In this document: positions 24,125 to 34,833 of the stretch, one piece after another | Layout: every line of letters begins with the position of its first letter | Numbering within the stretch: the stretch's first letter is position 1 | Assembly (NCBI RefSeq): GCF_000263735.1 | Contig: NC_017946.1 | Coordinates: 661,348-725,347, forward strand | DNA length: 64,000 bases | Source of the DNA: Pyrococcus sp. ST04 | GTDB lineage: Archaea > Methanobacteriota_B > Thermococci > Thermococcales > Thermococcaceae | Direction: 5' to 3' | Notes under the pieces: model-generated | Seen by the model: the letters and a program-made list of their open reading frames with translations, nothing else | Databases searched by the model: none | What the model was told of the DNA's origin: nothing | Position numbers and translations under genes: made by a program

Positions 24125-26196
24125 TACTTGTAATTGCCGAGAAGCCCAACGTTGCTAGAAAGATAGCTGGAGCTCTAGCTGAAGGAAAACCAATAAAAAA
24201 GACTCTCTTTGGAGTTCCCTATTATGAATTGTTTAGGGATGGGAAGAGGTTAATAGTTGCCCCTGCCGTTGGGCACCTTTATGGTTTAGCACCAAAGCAA
24301 GACTTCTACGGATACCCGATATTTGATATAGAATGGGTCCCGGTATATATAGCAGAGAAAGGAAAGGAATACGCTAAGGATTACATAAAACTACTTTCCG
24401 TTCTTGCAAAGAGGGTTAAGGAATTTGTAGTTGCTTGTGACTATGACACAGAGGGAGAAGTTATTGGTTATACTGCTTTAAAGTATGCATGTGGCGTTGA
24501 TCCTGGGATAGCTAAGAGGATGAAGTTTTCCGCTCTAACTAAAAGGGATTTAATAAAGGCCTGGTACAATTTAGAACCGACGATAAACTTTGGCATGGCA
24601 AATGCTGGAATAGCAAGGCATATTCTTGACTGGTATTGGGGTGTTAACCTCTCGAGGGCTTTGACTCATGCAATAAAGAAAGCGAGTGGTAGATGGATAG
24701 TTCTCAGCACCGGAAGAGTTCAAGGACCCACCTTAAAGTTTCTCGTTGAGAGAGAAAGGGAGATACAGAATTTTGTTCCAAAGCCGTACTGGATTATCAA
24801 GTTAGTATTTGAGAAAAATGGGAAAAAATTCACAGCAACATACGAGAAAGACAAAATTTGGGATGAAAACGAGGCCAAGAGAATAGTCTTGGAAGCCAAG
24901 AAGGGGCCTGTAAGAGTAGCTGATATAGATGTTAAGAGACAGAAAAGAAATCCCCCCGTCCCTTTTGACTTAGGAACATTACAAAGGGAGGCTTATTCAG
25001 CGTTTGGCTTCAGTCCAAAGAAGACACTAGACCTTGCCCAAAGTCTCTATGAAAAAGGATTTTCCTCCTATCCAAGAACGGAGAGTCAAAAGCTTCCTAA
25101 GAATTTAAATTTCCGCTATATTATTCAGAACATAGCAAAGATGCCCGAATATAGACCTTATGCCCATCTCCTCTTAGGGATGCCAGAATTAAAGCCAGTT
25201 GAGGGTAAAAAGGATGATCCTGCTCATCCCGCTATATATCCTACAGGAGAAATACCGAGACCCGGGGATTTAACTAAAGATGAAGCAAAACTCTATGACA
25301 TGATTGTGAGAAGATTTCTCGCCCTTTTCATGGAGTCTGCTATTAGGGAAAGCGTTAAAGTCACGATTCGTGCGGGCCCGCATAGGTTTATTTTAAGCGG
25401 TGGTAGGACTGTCAGGGAAGGATGGTTGAGCGTTTACGGAAAGTATGTAAAGTTTGAGGAAGTAACGTTGCCCACGTTTTTAGTGGGAGAACGCGTGAAG
25501 GTTCTCCAGATAAAGAGAGAGAAGAAAAAGACAAAGCCTCCAGCTCGATATTCTCCAGCGGCCGTTATAAAGAAGATGGAGGATCTTGGACTTGGTACAA
25601 AGGCTACAAGGGCACAGATTTTGGAGACTCTATATCAGAGAGGATATATAGAAGGGAAGAAAAGTATAAAAGTTACACCCTTGGGTATGAAGGTCATCGA
25701 GACTCTAGAAAAGTATGTTCCGGAGATAATAAGTGTTGAGCTGACGAGGGAGTTTGAGGAGAAAATGAACCTTATAATGCAGGGTAAGTTGACAAAAGAA
25801 GAAGTTATAGAGGAAGCTAAGGCAAGATTAATGAAGATACTTGAAGAATTCAAGAAGAGGGAACTTGAAATTGGAATGGAGCTAGCAAAAATTGTTGTTG
25901 GAGAATCCAAACTTAAGGAAGGCTTAAAGAAAGAGGAAAAGCCCCTTATTGTTGTAGGGAAGTGCCCGAAGTGTGGCGGTGATTTGGTCGTTAAGTATAA
26001 TAAGAAAACAGGAAAGCGGTTTGTTGGGTGTTCAAATTGGCCAAAATGTGATGTCACTTATCCAATCCTCCAAAGGGGTGAGATAATACCTACAGGAAAA
26101 ACATGTTGCAATGGAGCACCCGTTGTTATAATCCGAGAAGAAGATGGGTATGAAAGGGAGATATGTCTTGACATTAGTTGTAAAAAGAAATTCTAG
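24121..26196 (+). CDS. topA: DNA topoisomerase I (type IA)
   Basis: 691 residues. The Toprim domain opens [17 protein letters not shown] and has the metal motif DYDTEGE near residue 104. The catalytic tyrosine is Y317 in SSYPRTES. Family motifs RVQGPT and KATRAQILE are present. A C-terminal zinc ribbon (CPKCGGDL, then CSNWPKC near 615-645) and a second cysteine-rich tail end the protein. Type IA enzymes relax negative supercoils through a single-strand passage. The ATG overlaps the stop of the DUF460 gene, indicating translational coupling. Confidence 0.94.
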   Translation: MILVIAEKPNVARKIAGALAEGKPIKKTLFGVPYYELFRDGKRLIVAPAVGHLYGLAPKQDFYGYPIFDIEWVPVYIAEKGKEYAKDYIKLLSVLAKRVKEFVVACDYDTEGEVIGYTALKYACGVDPGIAKRMKFSALTKRDLIKAWYNLEPTINFGMANAGIARHILDWYWGVNLSRALTHAIKKASGRWIVLSTGRVQGPTLKFLVEREREIQNFVPKPYWIIKLVFEKNGKKFTATYEKDKIWDENEAKRIVLEAKKGPVRVADIDVKRQKRNPPVPFDLGTLQREAYSAFGFSPKKTLDLAQSLYEKGFSSYPRTESQKLPKNLNFRYIIQNIAKMPEYRPYAHLLLGMPELKPVEGKKDDPAHPAIYPTGEIPRPGDLTKDEAKLYDMIVRRFLALFMESAIRESVKVTIRAGPHRFILSGGRTVREGWLSVYGKYVKFEEVTLPTFLVGERVKVLQIKREKKKTKPPARYSPAAVIKKMEDLGLGTKATRAQILETLYQRGYIEGKKSIKVTPLGMKVIETLEKYVPEIISVELTREFEEKMNLIMQGKLTKEEVIEEAKARLMKILEEFKKRELEIGMELAKIVVGESKLKEGLKKEEKPLIVVGKCPKCGGDLVVKYNKKTGKRFVGCSNWPKCDVTYPILQRGEIIPTGKTCCNGAPVVIIREEDGYEREICLDISCKKKF

Positions 26197-26618
26197 TCAT
26201 TTTCGTTTTCTTCAAGTTTTTGAAGAGCGATCTTTTTTGCAAATTCTATGAGCTCTCTTGAGTAATTTATCAGCTTTCTTGCTATCTCCTCTGAATAATA
26301 TTCGTATGGAGAGCCCTCAGAATATGCAAGTGGATACCTTGAGGTTATGTAGTTCCTGTCCAGTTCCATTGCCATATCATAAAGCTCTGGCGGCACTTTT
26401 ATTCCCTTCTCTTCTAGGGCTTTCAGTAACTTTGTTATCGAGTGTCCAGTAAGAATTATTCCTAGGGCTCTTGTTATAGCTTTCATTGCAAGTTCTGAAG
26501 CTTGTTGTGCTTTAAAGCTTGCCCATTCGTAATCCTTATGTTGTAAATCTCTCTCGGCAGATTGTAAGGTTCTTTCTGCCTGCTTTATCCATCTCTCATA
26601 CTCACTACTCTCAAACAT
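26193..26618 (-). CDS. HEPN-domain protein without an adjacent nucleotidyltransferase
   Basis: 141 residues, all alpha-helical. The pattern [16 protein letters not shown], the [14 protein letters not shown] helix, GHSITKLLK and [15 protein letters not shown] matches HEPN proteins of the type usually paired with MNT nucleotidyltransferases in toxin-antitoxin or stress modules. No MNT gene is adjacent: downstream lies topA on the other strand (overlapping ends by four bases), upstream is reverse gyrase, divergent. Function is therefore unclear; it may partner with a distant gene or be domesticated. Confidence 0.75.
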   Translation of the reverse strand: MFESSEYERWIKQAERTLQSAERDLQHKDYEWASFKAQQASELAMKAITRALGIILTGHSITKLLKALEEKGIKVPPELYDMAMELDRNYITSRYPLAYSEGSPYEYYSEEIARKLINYSRELIEFAKKIALQKLEENEND

Positions 26619-26757
26619 CTTCCTTCCCCAAGATATTAGTAGCCCTATTGGAAAATATAATTATTTCTAACCATTTTATGGATTATTTTTGAATTTAGAA
26701 GCCTGAGAAACCTTTTTAAGAATAAAATTAGCGAGAATAAAGTAAGAGGGAGATAGG

Positions 26758-29700
26758 ATGAAAGCGATTTACAGGGAGATGTGTCCTAATTGTAACGGGG
26801 CAATAACTGATGAGAGACTTGCGAGCAAAAATCCCTGTGATGCTTGCTTAGATAAACCTGAAATTTCCGAGAATTACTTTGACTTAGTAACTGCTGTTAG
26901 AAATGCACTTAAGCTTAGGGGGACTTTGAAGCATTGGGAAGAGTTGTATAAGCTGAATAAAGAAGTTAAAGAGGTAGAAGATCTCTTTAAGAAAGCAACT
27001 GGATTTACATTCTGGAGTGCTCAGAGAACATGGGTTAAGAGAATAATTAAGGGCAAGAGCTTTTCGATAATAGCTCCGACTGGGATGGGAAAGAGCACAT
27101 TTGGAGCTTTCATTTCGATATACTTTGCCATTAAGGGAAAAAAGAGCTATATAGTTGTTCCTACTACTCCCTTAGTCATTCAGACTGTTAAGAAGATTCA
27201 AGGGATGCTTGAAAAAGCGAATGTGAATGTTAAATTACTTTACTATCATGGCAACATGAAAAAGAAAGAAAAGGAAGAAGCATTAGAAAAGATTAGATCA
27301 GGAGATTTTGACATACTCGTCACTTCAAGCCAGTTCCTTGCTACAAGATTTGAAGAACTTTTAAGGGACAAGCACTTTGACTTAATCTTTGTTGATGATG
27401 TTGATGCATTCCTTAAGGCAAGCAAGAACATAGATAGATCCCTACTAATGCTGGGCTTCAATGAGGATATCATTGGAAAGGCATGGGAAATTATAAAGCT
27501 TAAAAAACAATTAGCAAAGCTATTGTCAAATGAAAACGCAAGTGAAGAGGTTGAAAAGCTAAATAAGGAAATTGAGAAATTAGAAAAAGAGATAGAGAAG
27601 TATAAAAAGGATCATGATATTGGAATTTTGATAGTTGCCTCGGCAACGGGTAGCGCAAAAGGAGATAGAATAAAGCTTTACAGAGAACTTCTCGGGTTTG
27701 AAGTAGGTAGCGGAAGGAGTGTTCTGAGGAACATAGTTGACACCTATATTGTTCCTCAAAAGTCTGTTGAGGAGCATATTGAAGAACTCCTGAAAAAGCT
27801 TGGAAAGGGAGGATTAATATTCGTTCCCATAGACAAGGGAATTGAATACGCTGAAAAATTAACGGAATACTTGAAGAATAAGGGATTCAGAATTGAGCTT
27901 GTTTCTGCAAAGAATAAGAAGGGTCTTGAGCTGTTTGAGAAAGAGGAAGTCGATTATCTGGTTGGCGTTGCTACATACTACGGAACGATAGTCAGAGGTC
28001 TTGACCTACCACACCTTATAAGGTTTGCAATATTTGCGGGAGTTCCAAAGTTTAGATTTTCCCTGGATCTGGAGCAGCCCACAATATATAGAGTGCTCGG
28101 TTTGATGAGTGAAATTCTAGAATTTCTCCCAGAGGACAAGAGGAGCGAAGGAGAAAAACTATATGCCAGGTTAAGGAGACTGATAAGAAACATTCCTCAG
28201 TATGATCTTATGAAAATTGAAGAGGCCTTAGCTGAAGGATTAGAACTTGAAGGGTTTTACAGCCATGTCCTTGAAGTTTTTAAACAGGCTGTTGGATTTC
28301 TTAGGGAGGCTCTAAAGGATGAAGAAGTACTCAGAAAAATAGCAGAAAATCCATTTCTGAGTCTTAAAAAAGAGGGAGAAAAGTGGTACATAGAGATTCC
28401 TGACGTAAGAACATACATTCAGGCAAGTGGGAGAACATCAAGACTCTTTGCTGGTGGAATAACTAAGGGTCTCAGCGTCATAATCGTAGATGACCAGAAG
28501 GTTTTCAACGGATTAGTAAGGCAGATGCGCTGGCGTTTTGTTGAATTTGAGATCAAGAGCTTTGAGGAGATAAACTTAGAAGAAGTTCTTAGAGAGATTG
28601 ACAAGGATAGGGAGAAAGTCAGACTGGTTATAGAAGGAAAAATCAGTGAACAAGTTAAGGATTTAGTGAAATCTGCACTGATGATTGTTGAAAGTCCAAA
28701 TAAGGCCAGAACAATAGCAAACTTCTTTGGACAACCGAGTAAGCGGAAAATTGGGGATCTAGTTGCTTATGAAGTTAGTATTGGAGATAAAATGCTTACA
28801 ATACTTGCAAGTGGAGGGCATATGTTTGACCTTGTGACGACAGAAGGATACCATGGTGTTCTAATGCTTGAGAAAAATGGGAAGAGATACTTTGTTCCCG
28901 TTTATGACACTATAAAGAGATGTAGGGATTGTGGGCATCAGTTCGTTGACTGGGAGCAGAAGGGTGTTTGTCCGAAGTGTGGAAGTAGGAATGTTCATGA
29001 CGCTCTTGAGAATGTGAAAGCGATGAGAGATCTAGCTCAAGAAGTTGATGAGATACTCATAGGTACAGATCCAGATACTGAGGGAGAAAAAATAGCGTGG
29101 GATATAAGGAATGTTCTTGCTCCCTACGCTCCTAACATAAAAAGAATAGAGTTTCATGAAGTTACAAGACCTGCGATTCTTAGGGCAATAAAAGAAGCCA
29201 GGGATATAAATGAAGATAGGGTAAATGCGCAACTAGTGAGAAGAATAGAAGATAGATGGATTGGATTTGAGCTTAGCCAAGATCTCTGGAGAGTGTTTGA
29301 AAACAGGAATCTATCAGCTGGAAGGGTTCAGACTCCCGTTTTGGGATGGATAGTTCAGAGGTACAAGGAATTTACTGAAAGTGAGACCGACTTCCTTGGA
29401 GTGACACTCGAAAATGGCATATCAGTGACAATTGAAGGTGCTAAAGGGGAATTCGAGGAGGTCTTAGTGAAAGACGTGATTATAGAAGAGAGGGAGATAA
29501 ATCCATTACCCCCATACACTACCGATGCCATGCTACAGGATGCCTCAAGGTTCTTAGGCTTCTCTGCAACGAAGACTATGCAGCTTGCACAGGATCTATT
29601 CGAGCTTGGTTTAACAAGCTATCACAGAACGGATAGCACACATATAAGTAATACTGGAATTGAAATAGCAAAAGAGTATATAACCCAAGAAATTGGTGAA

Positions 29701-30405
29701 GAATATTTCCAGCCGAGAAAATGGGGAGAAGAGGGTGCTCACGAAGCTATTAGGCCCACGAGACCTATAGATACTGGAAGGCTGATTCAGCTGATTAGGG
29801 ACGGCATAATAACTTTACCAAGGAATTTAACAAGGGATCATTTCAGACTTTATGACATGATATTTAAGAGGTTCATAGCCAGTCAAATGAAACCTGCGAG
29901 AGTTGTCTATGAGAAGGCAGTTCTAGAAACACCCTTTGGGGACGTGGAGATTGAGGGATATATAGAGGTTCTATACGATGGATGGTCTAAAGTAAGGCCG
30001 CTTCCTCTCAAACAGATTCCAAGACTCGAAAAGGGCCAAAGGATAAAGGTCAAGGAAATTAGACATTGGAGGGCTCCAAAGGTCTCCTTGTATACCCAGG
30101 GAGATGTTATAGCATTAATGAAAGAAAGGGGGATTGGAAGACCCTCGACTTATGCAAAGATAGTCCAGACGTTGCTACAGAGAGGGTATGTTATTGAGAC
30201 TAAGGGAAAGAAGAAACTTGTTCCTACTGAAAAGGGTATAAAAGTATATCATTATTTAGTAAGCAGATATAAGGATTTGGTCAGCGAGGAGAGGACTAGA
30301 CAGTTAGAGAGTATAATGGATGCGATAGAAGAGGCTAGGGCTAATTATCAGGATGTTCTCAATGATCTTTACGAGGAGATAAGAAGATATGTGAACAAAT
30401 CTTGA
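26758..30405 (+). CDS. rgy: Reverse gyrase
   Basis: 1215 residues and no intein. An N-terminal zinc finger (CPNCNG at 9-14, CDAC at 27-30) precedes an SF2 helicase-like half with Walker A PTGMGKST (K112) and DDVDAF. The topoisomerase half begins [17 protein letters not shown] near residue 641, has a second zinc site (CRDCGH, CPKCGS), GTDPDTEGE and the catalytic Tyr955 in TSYHRTDS. It introduces positive supercoils using ATP and is the hallmark of hyperthermophiles. Its own TATA-like box (tttttaagaat) lies 40-50 bases upstream of the GGGAGATAGG start region. Confidence 0.97.
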   Translation: MKAIYREMCPNCNGAITDERLASKNPCDACLDKPEISENYFDLVTAVRNALKLRGTLKHWEELYKLNKEVKEVEDLFKKATGFTFWSAQRTWVKRIIKGKSFSIIAPTGMGKSTFGAFISIYFAIKGKKSYIVVPTTPLVIQTVKKIQGMLEKANVNVKLLYYHGNMKKKEKEEALEKIRSGDFDILVTSSQFLATRFEELLRDKHFDLIFVDDVDAFLKASKNIDRSLLMLGFNEDIIGKAWEIIKLKKQLAKLLSNENASEEVEKLNKEIEKLEKEIEKYKKDHDIGILIVASATGSAKGDRIKLYRELLGFEVGSGRSVLRNIVDTYIVPQKSVEEHIEELLKKLGKGGLIFVPIDKGIEYAEKLTEYLKNKGFRIELVSAKNKKGLELFEKEEVDYLVGVATYYGTIVRGLDLPHLIRFAIFAGVPKFRFSLDLEQPTIYRVLGLMSEILEFLPEDKRSEGEKLYARLRRLIRNIPQYDLMKIEEALAEGLELEGFYSHVLEVFKQAVGFLREALKDEEVLRKIAENPFLSLKKEGEKWYIEIPDVRTYIQASGRTSRLFAGGITKGLSVIIVDDQKVFNGLVRQMRWRFVEFEIKSFEEINLEEVLREIDKDREKVRLVIEGKISEQVKDLVKSALMIVESPNKARTIANFFGQPSKRKIGDLVAYEVSIGDKMLTILASGGHMFDLVTTEGYHGVLMLEKNGKRYFVPVYDTIKRCRDCGHQFVDWEQKGVCPKCGSRNVHDALENVKAMRDLAQEVDEILIGTDPDTEGEKIAWDIRNVLAPYAPNIKRIEFHEVTRPAILRAIKEARDINEDRVNAQLVRRIEDRWIGFELSQDLWRVFENRNLSAGRVQTPVLGWIVQRYKEFTESETDFLGVTLENGISVTIEGAKGEFEEVLVKDVIIEEREINPLPPYTTDAMLQDASRFLGFSATKTMQLAQDLFELGLTSYHRTDSTHISNTGIEIAKEYITQEIGEEYFQPRKWGEEGAHEAIRPTRPIDTGRLIQLIRDGIITLPRNLTRDHFRLYDMIFKRFIASQMKPARVVYEKAVLETPFGDVEIEGYIEVLYDGWSKVRPLPLKQIPRLEKGQRIKVKEIRHWRAPKVSLYTQGDVIALMKERGIGRPSTYAKIVQTLLQRGYVIETKGKKKLVPTEKGIKVYHYLVSRYKDLVSEERTRQLESIMDAIEEARANYQDVLNDLYEEIRRYVNKS

Positions 30406-30497
30406 TATTTTACTTTTCTTTGTCGAGTTATTGTCTCATACTTGGAACACGGAATTGTCGATAGTAGATTGTCGTAGTATCAAAAACTTTATTAGGT

Positions 30498-30529
30498 AGA
30501 AAGGATATGCATGAACATGCAATCTTTCT
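30498..30529 (+). repeat. Perfect imperfect-bulge hairpin between rgy and trmBL2
   Basis: AGAAA (G) GAT (A) TGCAT, loop GAAC, then ATGCA ATC TTTCT: 13 base pairs interrupted only by two single-base bulges on the 5' side. A further ATGCATATATC follows and can pair with GATATGCAT in an alternative fold. It lies about 93 bases after the reverse gyrase stop and some 75 bases before the trmBL2 TATA box. It may be a terminator/processing site or a regulatory dyad; no poly-T run follows. Confidence 0.5.
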
Positions 30530-30597
30530 ATGCATATATCAAGTACTTACTCCTTCGACCATGTAAAGTTAATGCTTTATCTCTTAATTAGGAAAAA

Positions 30598-30607
30598 TCT
30601 TATATAA
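30598..30607 (+). promoter_or_regulatory. TATA box of trmBL2
   Basis: CTTATATAAT is centred about 50 bases upstream of the ATG at 30653, predicting a transcript start near 30629 and a short leader with GGTGG before the ATG. Confidence 0.55.
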
Positions 30608-30652
30608 TCTAAAATCACCACTAATATTGACAAGTTCGTGACGGTGGTAAAG

Positions 30653-31447
30653 ATGAGTAAGGATAGGATGGTAGAACTATTACAAGAGCACTTTGAGTTA
30701 AACTTATACGAAGCCAGAGCATATGTTGCCCTTGTTGCGTTTGGAATTCTTACACCTGCTGAGTTGGCAAGTGTTTCTGAAGTCCCTGCTCCAAGAACTT
30801 ACGATGTACTGAGAAGTCTTGAAAAGAAAGGATTCGCAATGAACCAACCGGGCAAAACCAACAAGTACAGGCCAGTCCACCCAGCAAACATATTAGAGAA
30901 GTTCATTCAGGACTGGCAAGAGAGAGTTAAAGAAGAGCTTGAGGCAAAGAAAAAGGCCAAAGAAGAGCTTCTTGAGCTCATGGCACCATTAATTGAGACT
31001 GAGGTTCCAAAGTACGGTGTTGAGAGAGTGTGGGTAGTCAGGGGAATTAAGAACTCAACGCTTAAGACAAGGGAAATGCTAGAGGAAGTTCAGAAAGAGC
31101 TTCTTCTTGCAGATGATGGATTCATAGCAGTAAATCTTGAAGATGATATAATCAAGGCTGTTGACAGGGGAGTCAAGGCTAGGATAATTCTAACCAAAAA
31201 CTTACTTCCGAGAATTAAGGGATCAAAGCTTGTCCAGTATGCAAATGAGGGCAAAATCGAGCTTAGAGCCCTTGACAAGTTTGACCTACCAATGCTAATC
31301 TGTGATGAAGAGGTGTTCTTCGCACTGGAAGACCTGGCAGCAAGGTACTTTAACTATGAGACCCAGGTTTGGATAAAAGACCACAGAGTGGTTAACCTAT
31401 TCAAGAGCAAGTTCGAAGAATATTGGAAGAGTGCTGAGAAAGTTTAG
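30653..31447 (+). CDS. trmBL2: TrmB-like chromatin protein TrmBL2
   Basis: 264 residues, the same length as the characterised Pyrococcus protein. The N-terminal winged helix (LNLYEARAYVALVAFGILTPAE, then PAPRTYDVLRSLEKKG) binds DNA; a charged coiled coil follows (residues about 88-125), then the TrmB-type C-terminal domain. TrmBL2 is an abundant protein that coats DNA and forms thick nucleoprotein fibres in Thermococcales, unlike sugar-binding TrmB. An in-frame GTG at 30638 is 15 bases upstream; the ATG is preferred. It follows reverse gyrase, grouping two DNA-architecture genes. Confidence 0.93.
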   Translation: MSKDRMVELLQEHFELNLYEARAYVALVAFGILTPAELASVSEVPAPRTYDVLRSLEKKGFAMNQPGKTNKYRPVHPANILEKFIQDWQERVKEELEAKKKAKEELLELMAPLIETEVPKYGVERVWVVRGIKNSTLKTREMLEEVQKELLLADDGFIAVNLEDDIIKAVDRGVKARIILTKNLLPRIKGSKLVQYANEGKIELRALDKFDLPMLICDEEVFFALEDLAARYFNYETQVWIKDHRVVNLFKSKFEEYWKSAEKV

Positions 31448-31656
31448 ACGTATTTAAACTTCTTTTCTTCCGGTTTTTCTTCTCTAATTCTCCAGTATAT
31501 CTTCCCTCCCTTTTGAAAGCTTTCAACTTTTCCCTGTTCTGCTAATCTTAGGAGAAATCTTCTAGTCTCAATTCTTGATAATCCCGTCGCTTTTGATATT
31601 TCTTCTTCGGTTTTTTCTCCGTTCTCCAAGGCTTCTAATATTTTTATGTGCTTCAT
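31444..31656 (-). CDS. Small winged-helix DNA-binding protein
   Basis: 70 residues forming a single helix-turn-helix domain: IKILEALENGEKTEEEISKATGLSRIETRRFLLRLAEQGKV followed by a beta wing (GGKIYWRI) and a charged tail. It overlaps the upstream p27-like gene by four bases and the convergent trmBL2 by four bases. Probably a small regulator; target unknown. Confidence 0.7.
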   Translation of the reverse strand: MKHIKILEALENGEKTEEEISKATGLSRIETRRFLLRLAEQGKVESFQKGGKIYWRIREEKPEEKKFKYV

Positions 31657-31970
31657 CCTTCTCCCTCCAGCTTTTTGTATCTCTCAATAATTGTCAGGAG
31701 TTTCTCCATAACTTCCAGATGAACTTTAAGCTCTTCAATTCCCTCAGGCATTGAAGAAGCTAGCTCTTTAAACTTTTCCATAAGAATCTCCTCAACTCCC
31801 TTTAATTCCTGTCTCTTTTTCTTCTCTCTGTACTCACATACTGGGCAGAAGACCCTGCCATCTTTTTCAAAGAGAGGTGACCCACACTTCGGACAATGCT
31901 TGTCGAGCATCTTTGCTCCAGAGAGGAGGAGGGGAGCTATTACCTTCCTAATCTCTTCGTCTGTTATCAT
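31653..31970 (-). CDS. Sjogren syndrome/scleroderma autoantigen 1 (p27)-like zinc protein
   Basis: 105 residues. The N-terminal helix (EEIRKVIAPLLLSGAKML) is followed by a zinc ribbon CPKCGSPLF (from about residue 26) and CPVCEYRE (from about 41), then a long helical tail. This is the autoantigen p27 family shared by archaea and eukaryotes; biochemical function is unknown. It overlaps the small HTH gene, so the two are co-translated. Confidence 0.75.
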   Translation of the reverse strand: MITDEEIRKVIAPLLLSGAKMLDKHCPKCGSPLFEKDGRVFCPVCEYREKKKRQELKGVEEILMEKFKELASSMPEGIEELKVHLEVMEKLLTIIERYKKLEGEG

Positions 31971-32002
31971 CTAACCACCTCCCTTGGTGGAGCCCTTGCT
32001 AC

Positions 32003-32716
32003 TCAAGACGAGGATATCAGCTCCCTTAAGGTAGAGAACACCTCTATCACAGCTCTCCTTCCAAGTTTTGATCTAGAAACCCTCTCAGAGATCTCTGCCA
32101 TATCTGCTGCAACTATTTTAAATTCCTCTGATATAGCCTCAATTATGCTAAGAAGTTCTTTAAGTGTAAGCTCTCCATGCTGAAACCTAGCTATCCTATA
32201 CTCGGGTCTCAACACATCCAGGTCTATTGTTAGGTATACTTCCTCTCCAAGAAATTCCTTGGCCTCCTTAATGACCTTACCTATTCCATGTTGCTTTAAA
32301 TTGATATATCTCTTCCATTTTCCCCTAACTCTTCTTGTCCTCGGCAGAGCGGGGAATATCTTAACTCCCTTGGTCCAAAGTTTTGTTCTTTCTGTTGTTG
32401 GAACCATTAAGACGGCTCCTATTACCGATGCCCTTTCAATTCTCTCCTCCTTTAGAGCATAAGCAAGCCAAGATGCATGGTCAAAGTAGTCCTGCATTAG
32501 GTCTGTGTGTGCGTCTATACTTATCACTGCTCTCGGTTTTAGGATCTTGATTATATCATACGTTGTAGAATGGTCTCCTATTATGTAAATTTTATCTCTA
32601 CTAGGCCTTTGTAGTATTTTTGGTTCATCTATGAGCCCCTGTCTCTTAAGCAACTTGGCTACATACACCACTCCTTCTTTGTTGGGATCTTCACCACTTG
32701 GAATAAAGACCGTCAT
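32003..32716 (-). CDS. Divergent arginase/agmatinase (ureohydrolase) superfamily protein
   Basis: 237 residues. Metal-binding motifs of the ureohydrolase fold are seen: IIGDHSTTYD (GDHS), ISIDAHTDLMQD (DAHxD) and LTIDLDVLRP (DLDVL), giving the expected His and Asp ligands. The substrate-binding residues of true arginases are not obvious and the protein is shorter than the usual 290-300 residues, so the substrate may not be arginine or agmatine. It lies between the p27-like gene and taw2, with short gaps, in one minus-strand operon. Confidence 0.7.
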   Translation of the reverse strand: MTVFIPSGEDPNKEGVVYVAKLLKRQGLIDEPKILQRPSRDKIYIIGDHSTTYDIIKILKPRAVISIDAHTDLMQDYFDHASWLAYALKEERIERASVIGAVLMVPTTERTKLWTKGVKIFPALPRTRRVRGKWKRYINLKQHGIGKVIKEAKEFLGEEVYLTIDLDVLRPEYRIARFQHGELTLKELLSIIEAISEEFKIVAADMAEISERVSRSKLGRRAVIEVFSTLRELISSS

Positions 32717-32726
32717 TTTCCTCCAC

Positions 32727-33563
32727 CTATTTTTTGTAAACTCTCACGTCGACTACTACATGCCATACTCCTGGAGCATATCTCTTTATTTTGAGCTCAT
32801 TGAGCTTTTCAGCTTCGTATCCGTGCTCTTTTGCAATTTTTAGGAAAGTCTCAAAAGGTTCTTTGGGCATTAATTTCTCTGGCACGGTATTGTGGTAGTG
32901 TATTATGGCTTCGTCCTTAGCTATGCTTAGGGCTTTTGGTATGAATTCGTGGGTTCTAACTACATATCCCATTAGGATCCTATCCGCTATATTCTCTCCA
33001 GGAAAGTCTCGGTTGTCCATGTTGTATGCCATCATCCTATCCTCAACTTTGTTCAGCTGAATATTCTCAACGAGGAATTTGAAAGTATAGGGGTCTTTCT
33101 CTATTGCTATTACTTTTGCCTTACCATAAACTGCTATGGGAAGGCTTAGATGGCCAATTCCTGCAAACATGTCTACGACAAGTTCATGAGGTTTTGCCAC
33201 TTTTGCCATTCTAACTCTCTCCTTAACGTTTGCGGGGGAGAACATAATCTTTGCAACATCAAGCTTGTATTTTATTCCGTTTTCGATGTGCACCGTTATG
33301 GTGTCGCTTCCGTAGAGAATCTCATAGTCGGGTTTTCTCGTTTCTCCCTTGATGTGGCCCTTTCTCAGGACAGCTTTAGCTCCGATAACTTGGGCGTAAA
33401 CCTCTGCTATTTTGTATTTGTATGGCTCGAGCTCTTTTCGGAGGGGGAGCAGTAAAACATCTCCTATTTTAACCCATCTCTTGGGTAGAAGATCAACTAG
33501 CTCGGGAGGCAACTCTTTTGAAAGTATCTCTTTAATCCTAGGTTTTATTACCTGAGTCCTCAT
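32727..33563 (-). CDS. taw2: tRNA-Phe wybutosine-synthesis aminocarboxypropyltransferase Taw2 (TYW2)
   Basis: 278 residues, the same as the characterised P. horikoshii protein. The Rossmann core has [15 protein letters not shown] near residue 134 as SAM site. The NPPY motif of the related Trm5 methyltransferase is absent, replaced by [14 protein letters not shown], consistent with transfer of the aminocarboxypropyl group of SAM rather than the methyl group. It makes yW-86/72 intermediates at G37 of tRNA-Phe. The ATG lies 26 bases inside the THEP1 gene end. Confidence 0.88.
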   Translation of the reverse strand: MRTQVIKPRIKEILSKELPPELVDLLPKRWVKIGDVLLLPLRKELEPYKYKIAEVYAQVIGAKAVLRKGHIKGETRKPDYEILYGSDTITVHIENGIKYKLDVAKIMFSPANVKERVRMAKVAKPHELVVDMFAGIGHLSLPIAVYGKAKVIAIEKDPYTFKFLVENIQLNKVEDRMMAYNMDNRDFPGENIADRILMGYVVRTHEFIPKALSIAKDEAIIHYHNTVPEKLMPKEPFETFLKIAKEHGYEAEKLNELKIKRYAPGVWHVVVDVRVYKK

Positions 33564-34083
33564 TTTTCCTTCCTGTGAGAATCTTTCTTATTTCAGCTAG
33601 GATTTCTGCAAAGATTTCATTTCTATTGTCAGGTGTTAACCAATAGTATTCTCCAAGAGGTCTATATCTATCAACTAACTTCCTATGAACAGTTGCAAGC
33701 AGTGGCTTCTCGCTTTTAAGTACTAAGCCAAGAGCCTTTAGGAATTCATTGCTTTTGAACTCCATTGGCCCTATTTCATCTATTATTATGAGGTCTGCCT
33801 CTCTCAAAGCTCTGGACATTGCAGGAATTGCAACTCTTTCAAAACTCTCCACATCTATGACGTATTTGCCAAGTCTTGGGTAACCGTAACCGACGTGGGC
33901 AAGTCTCCCGATTTCTCCTGTGTCTAGGGCTATAACTCTAAAACCAGTTCTTTTTACTCCACTCCTAATTTCCTCCGTTATTATTCCCCCTACCTTGAAT
34001 CCATCTCGTCTTATTTCATCTGCTATTCTTTTAGCTAATGTCGTCTTTCCTACTCCGGGCATTCCGCTCACAAAGAACCTCAT
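33538..34083 (-). CDS. THEP1-family nucleoside-triphosphatase
   Basis: 181 residues beginning [19 protein letters not shown], a P-loop GMPGVGKT, with [17 protein letters not shown] and the Walker [11 protein letters not shown] near residue 98. These are diagnostic for the THEP1 NTPase family (human NTPCR). These enzymes hydrolyse NTPs slowly and the biological role is unclear. Its 3' end overlaps taw2, suggesting coupling with tRNA modification genes without a known functional link. Confidence 0.85.
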   Translation of the reverse strand: MRFFVSGMPGVGKTTLAKRIADEIRRDGFKVGGIITEEIRSGVKRTGFRVIALDTGEIGRLAHVGYGYPRLGKYVIDVESFERVAIPAMSRALREADLIIIDEIGPMEFKSNEFLKALGLVLKSEKPLLATVHRKLVDRYRPLGEYYWLTPDNRNEIFAEILAEIRKILTGRKNEDSGNKT

Positions 34084-34116
34084 GGTCTAAGGTATTAACT
34101 CCCTCCTTAATAATGT

Positions 34117-34833
34117 TTAAGGTATGACTGCTCTTAATCCATTGTTCGATATTATCCTCGGCTTCATGTTGTAGCTTTTCTCGATGACCTCTTCTGAAAA
34201 TTCTTCCCTTGGCCCTCTCCATATGACCTTTCCGAACTTGAGCACTAGTATTTCGTCTGCGTAGTTGATAGCTATGTTGAGATCGTGAAGAACTGCCACT
34301 ATTATCTTCTCATCTTTCAATGATGTTAGTATCTTAATGACTTCTTTTGCATGGTTTATGTCAAGATGGCTTGTTGGCTCATCGAGTAACATTACATCAC
34401 TACCTTGGGCTAACGCCCTTGCTATGAGGGCCAGTTGATATTCCCCTCCGCTTAGATTCGTTATAGGTTCATTTTTCTTATCAAGAAGGCCGACACTCTT
34501 TAGGGCTTTATTCACATCTCCCCCTGTTGCATAGGTTCCCAGTTCAACAAACTCCTCAACGGTAAATGCGAATTCTGGGAATGAACTTTGTGGAACATAT
34601 GAAACAATTTTAGCCCTATCCCTTGGTTTTAGCGTTGTAAGCTCTACATTGTCATATCTTATACTTCCACTTGGCCTCAATATCCCCGCTATACACTTTA
34701 GCAAGGTTGACTTGCCAGAACCATTAGGCCCTACTATTGCCAGTATTTTACCCTTTTCTGTTGTGAACTTAACATTATCAAGGACTTTTCTTGTCCCATA
34801 TGCAAATGATATATTAACATGCAACCTAGGCAT
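34117..34833 (-). CDS. ABC transporter ATP-binding protein, iron-chelate/cobalamin type
   Basis: About 238 residues from the ATG at 34833, which follows GAGGTG by six bases; an upstream GTG at 34842 is less likely. Walker A GPNGSGKST near residue 36, Q-loop, signature NLSGGEYQL near 131, Walker B VMLLDEPTSHLD near 155, and the switch histidine AVLHDLN are all present. The best match is to FecE/BtuD-like subunits of metal-chelate importers. Paired with the permease directly upstream. Confidence 0.88.
   Translation of the reverse strand: MPRLHVNISFAYGTRKVLDNVKFTTEKGKILAIVGPNGSGKSTLLKCIAGILRPSGSIRYDNVELTTLKPRDRAKIVSYVPQSSFPEFAFTVEEFVELGTYATGGDVNKALKSVGLLDKKNEPITNLSGGEYQLALIARALAQGSDVMLLDEPTSHLDINHAKEVIKILTSLKDEKIIVAVLHDLNIAINYADEILVLKFGKVIWRGPREEFSEEVIEKSYNMKPRIISNNGLRAVIP

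Noticed and set aside
26640-26757. A regulatory RNA in the spacer upstream of reverse gyrase
   Set aside because: Only AT-rich promoter-like sequence was seen, with no stable hairpin or C/D boxes.
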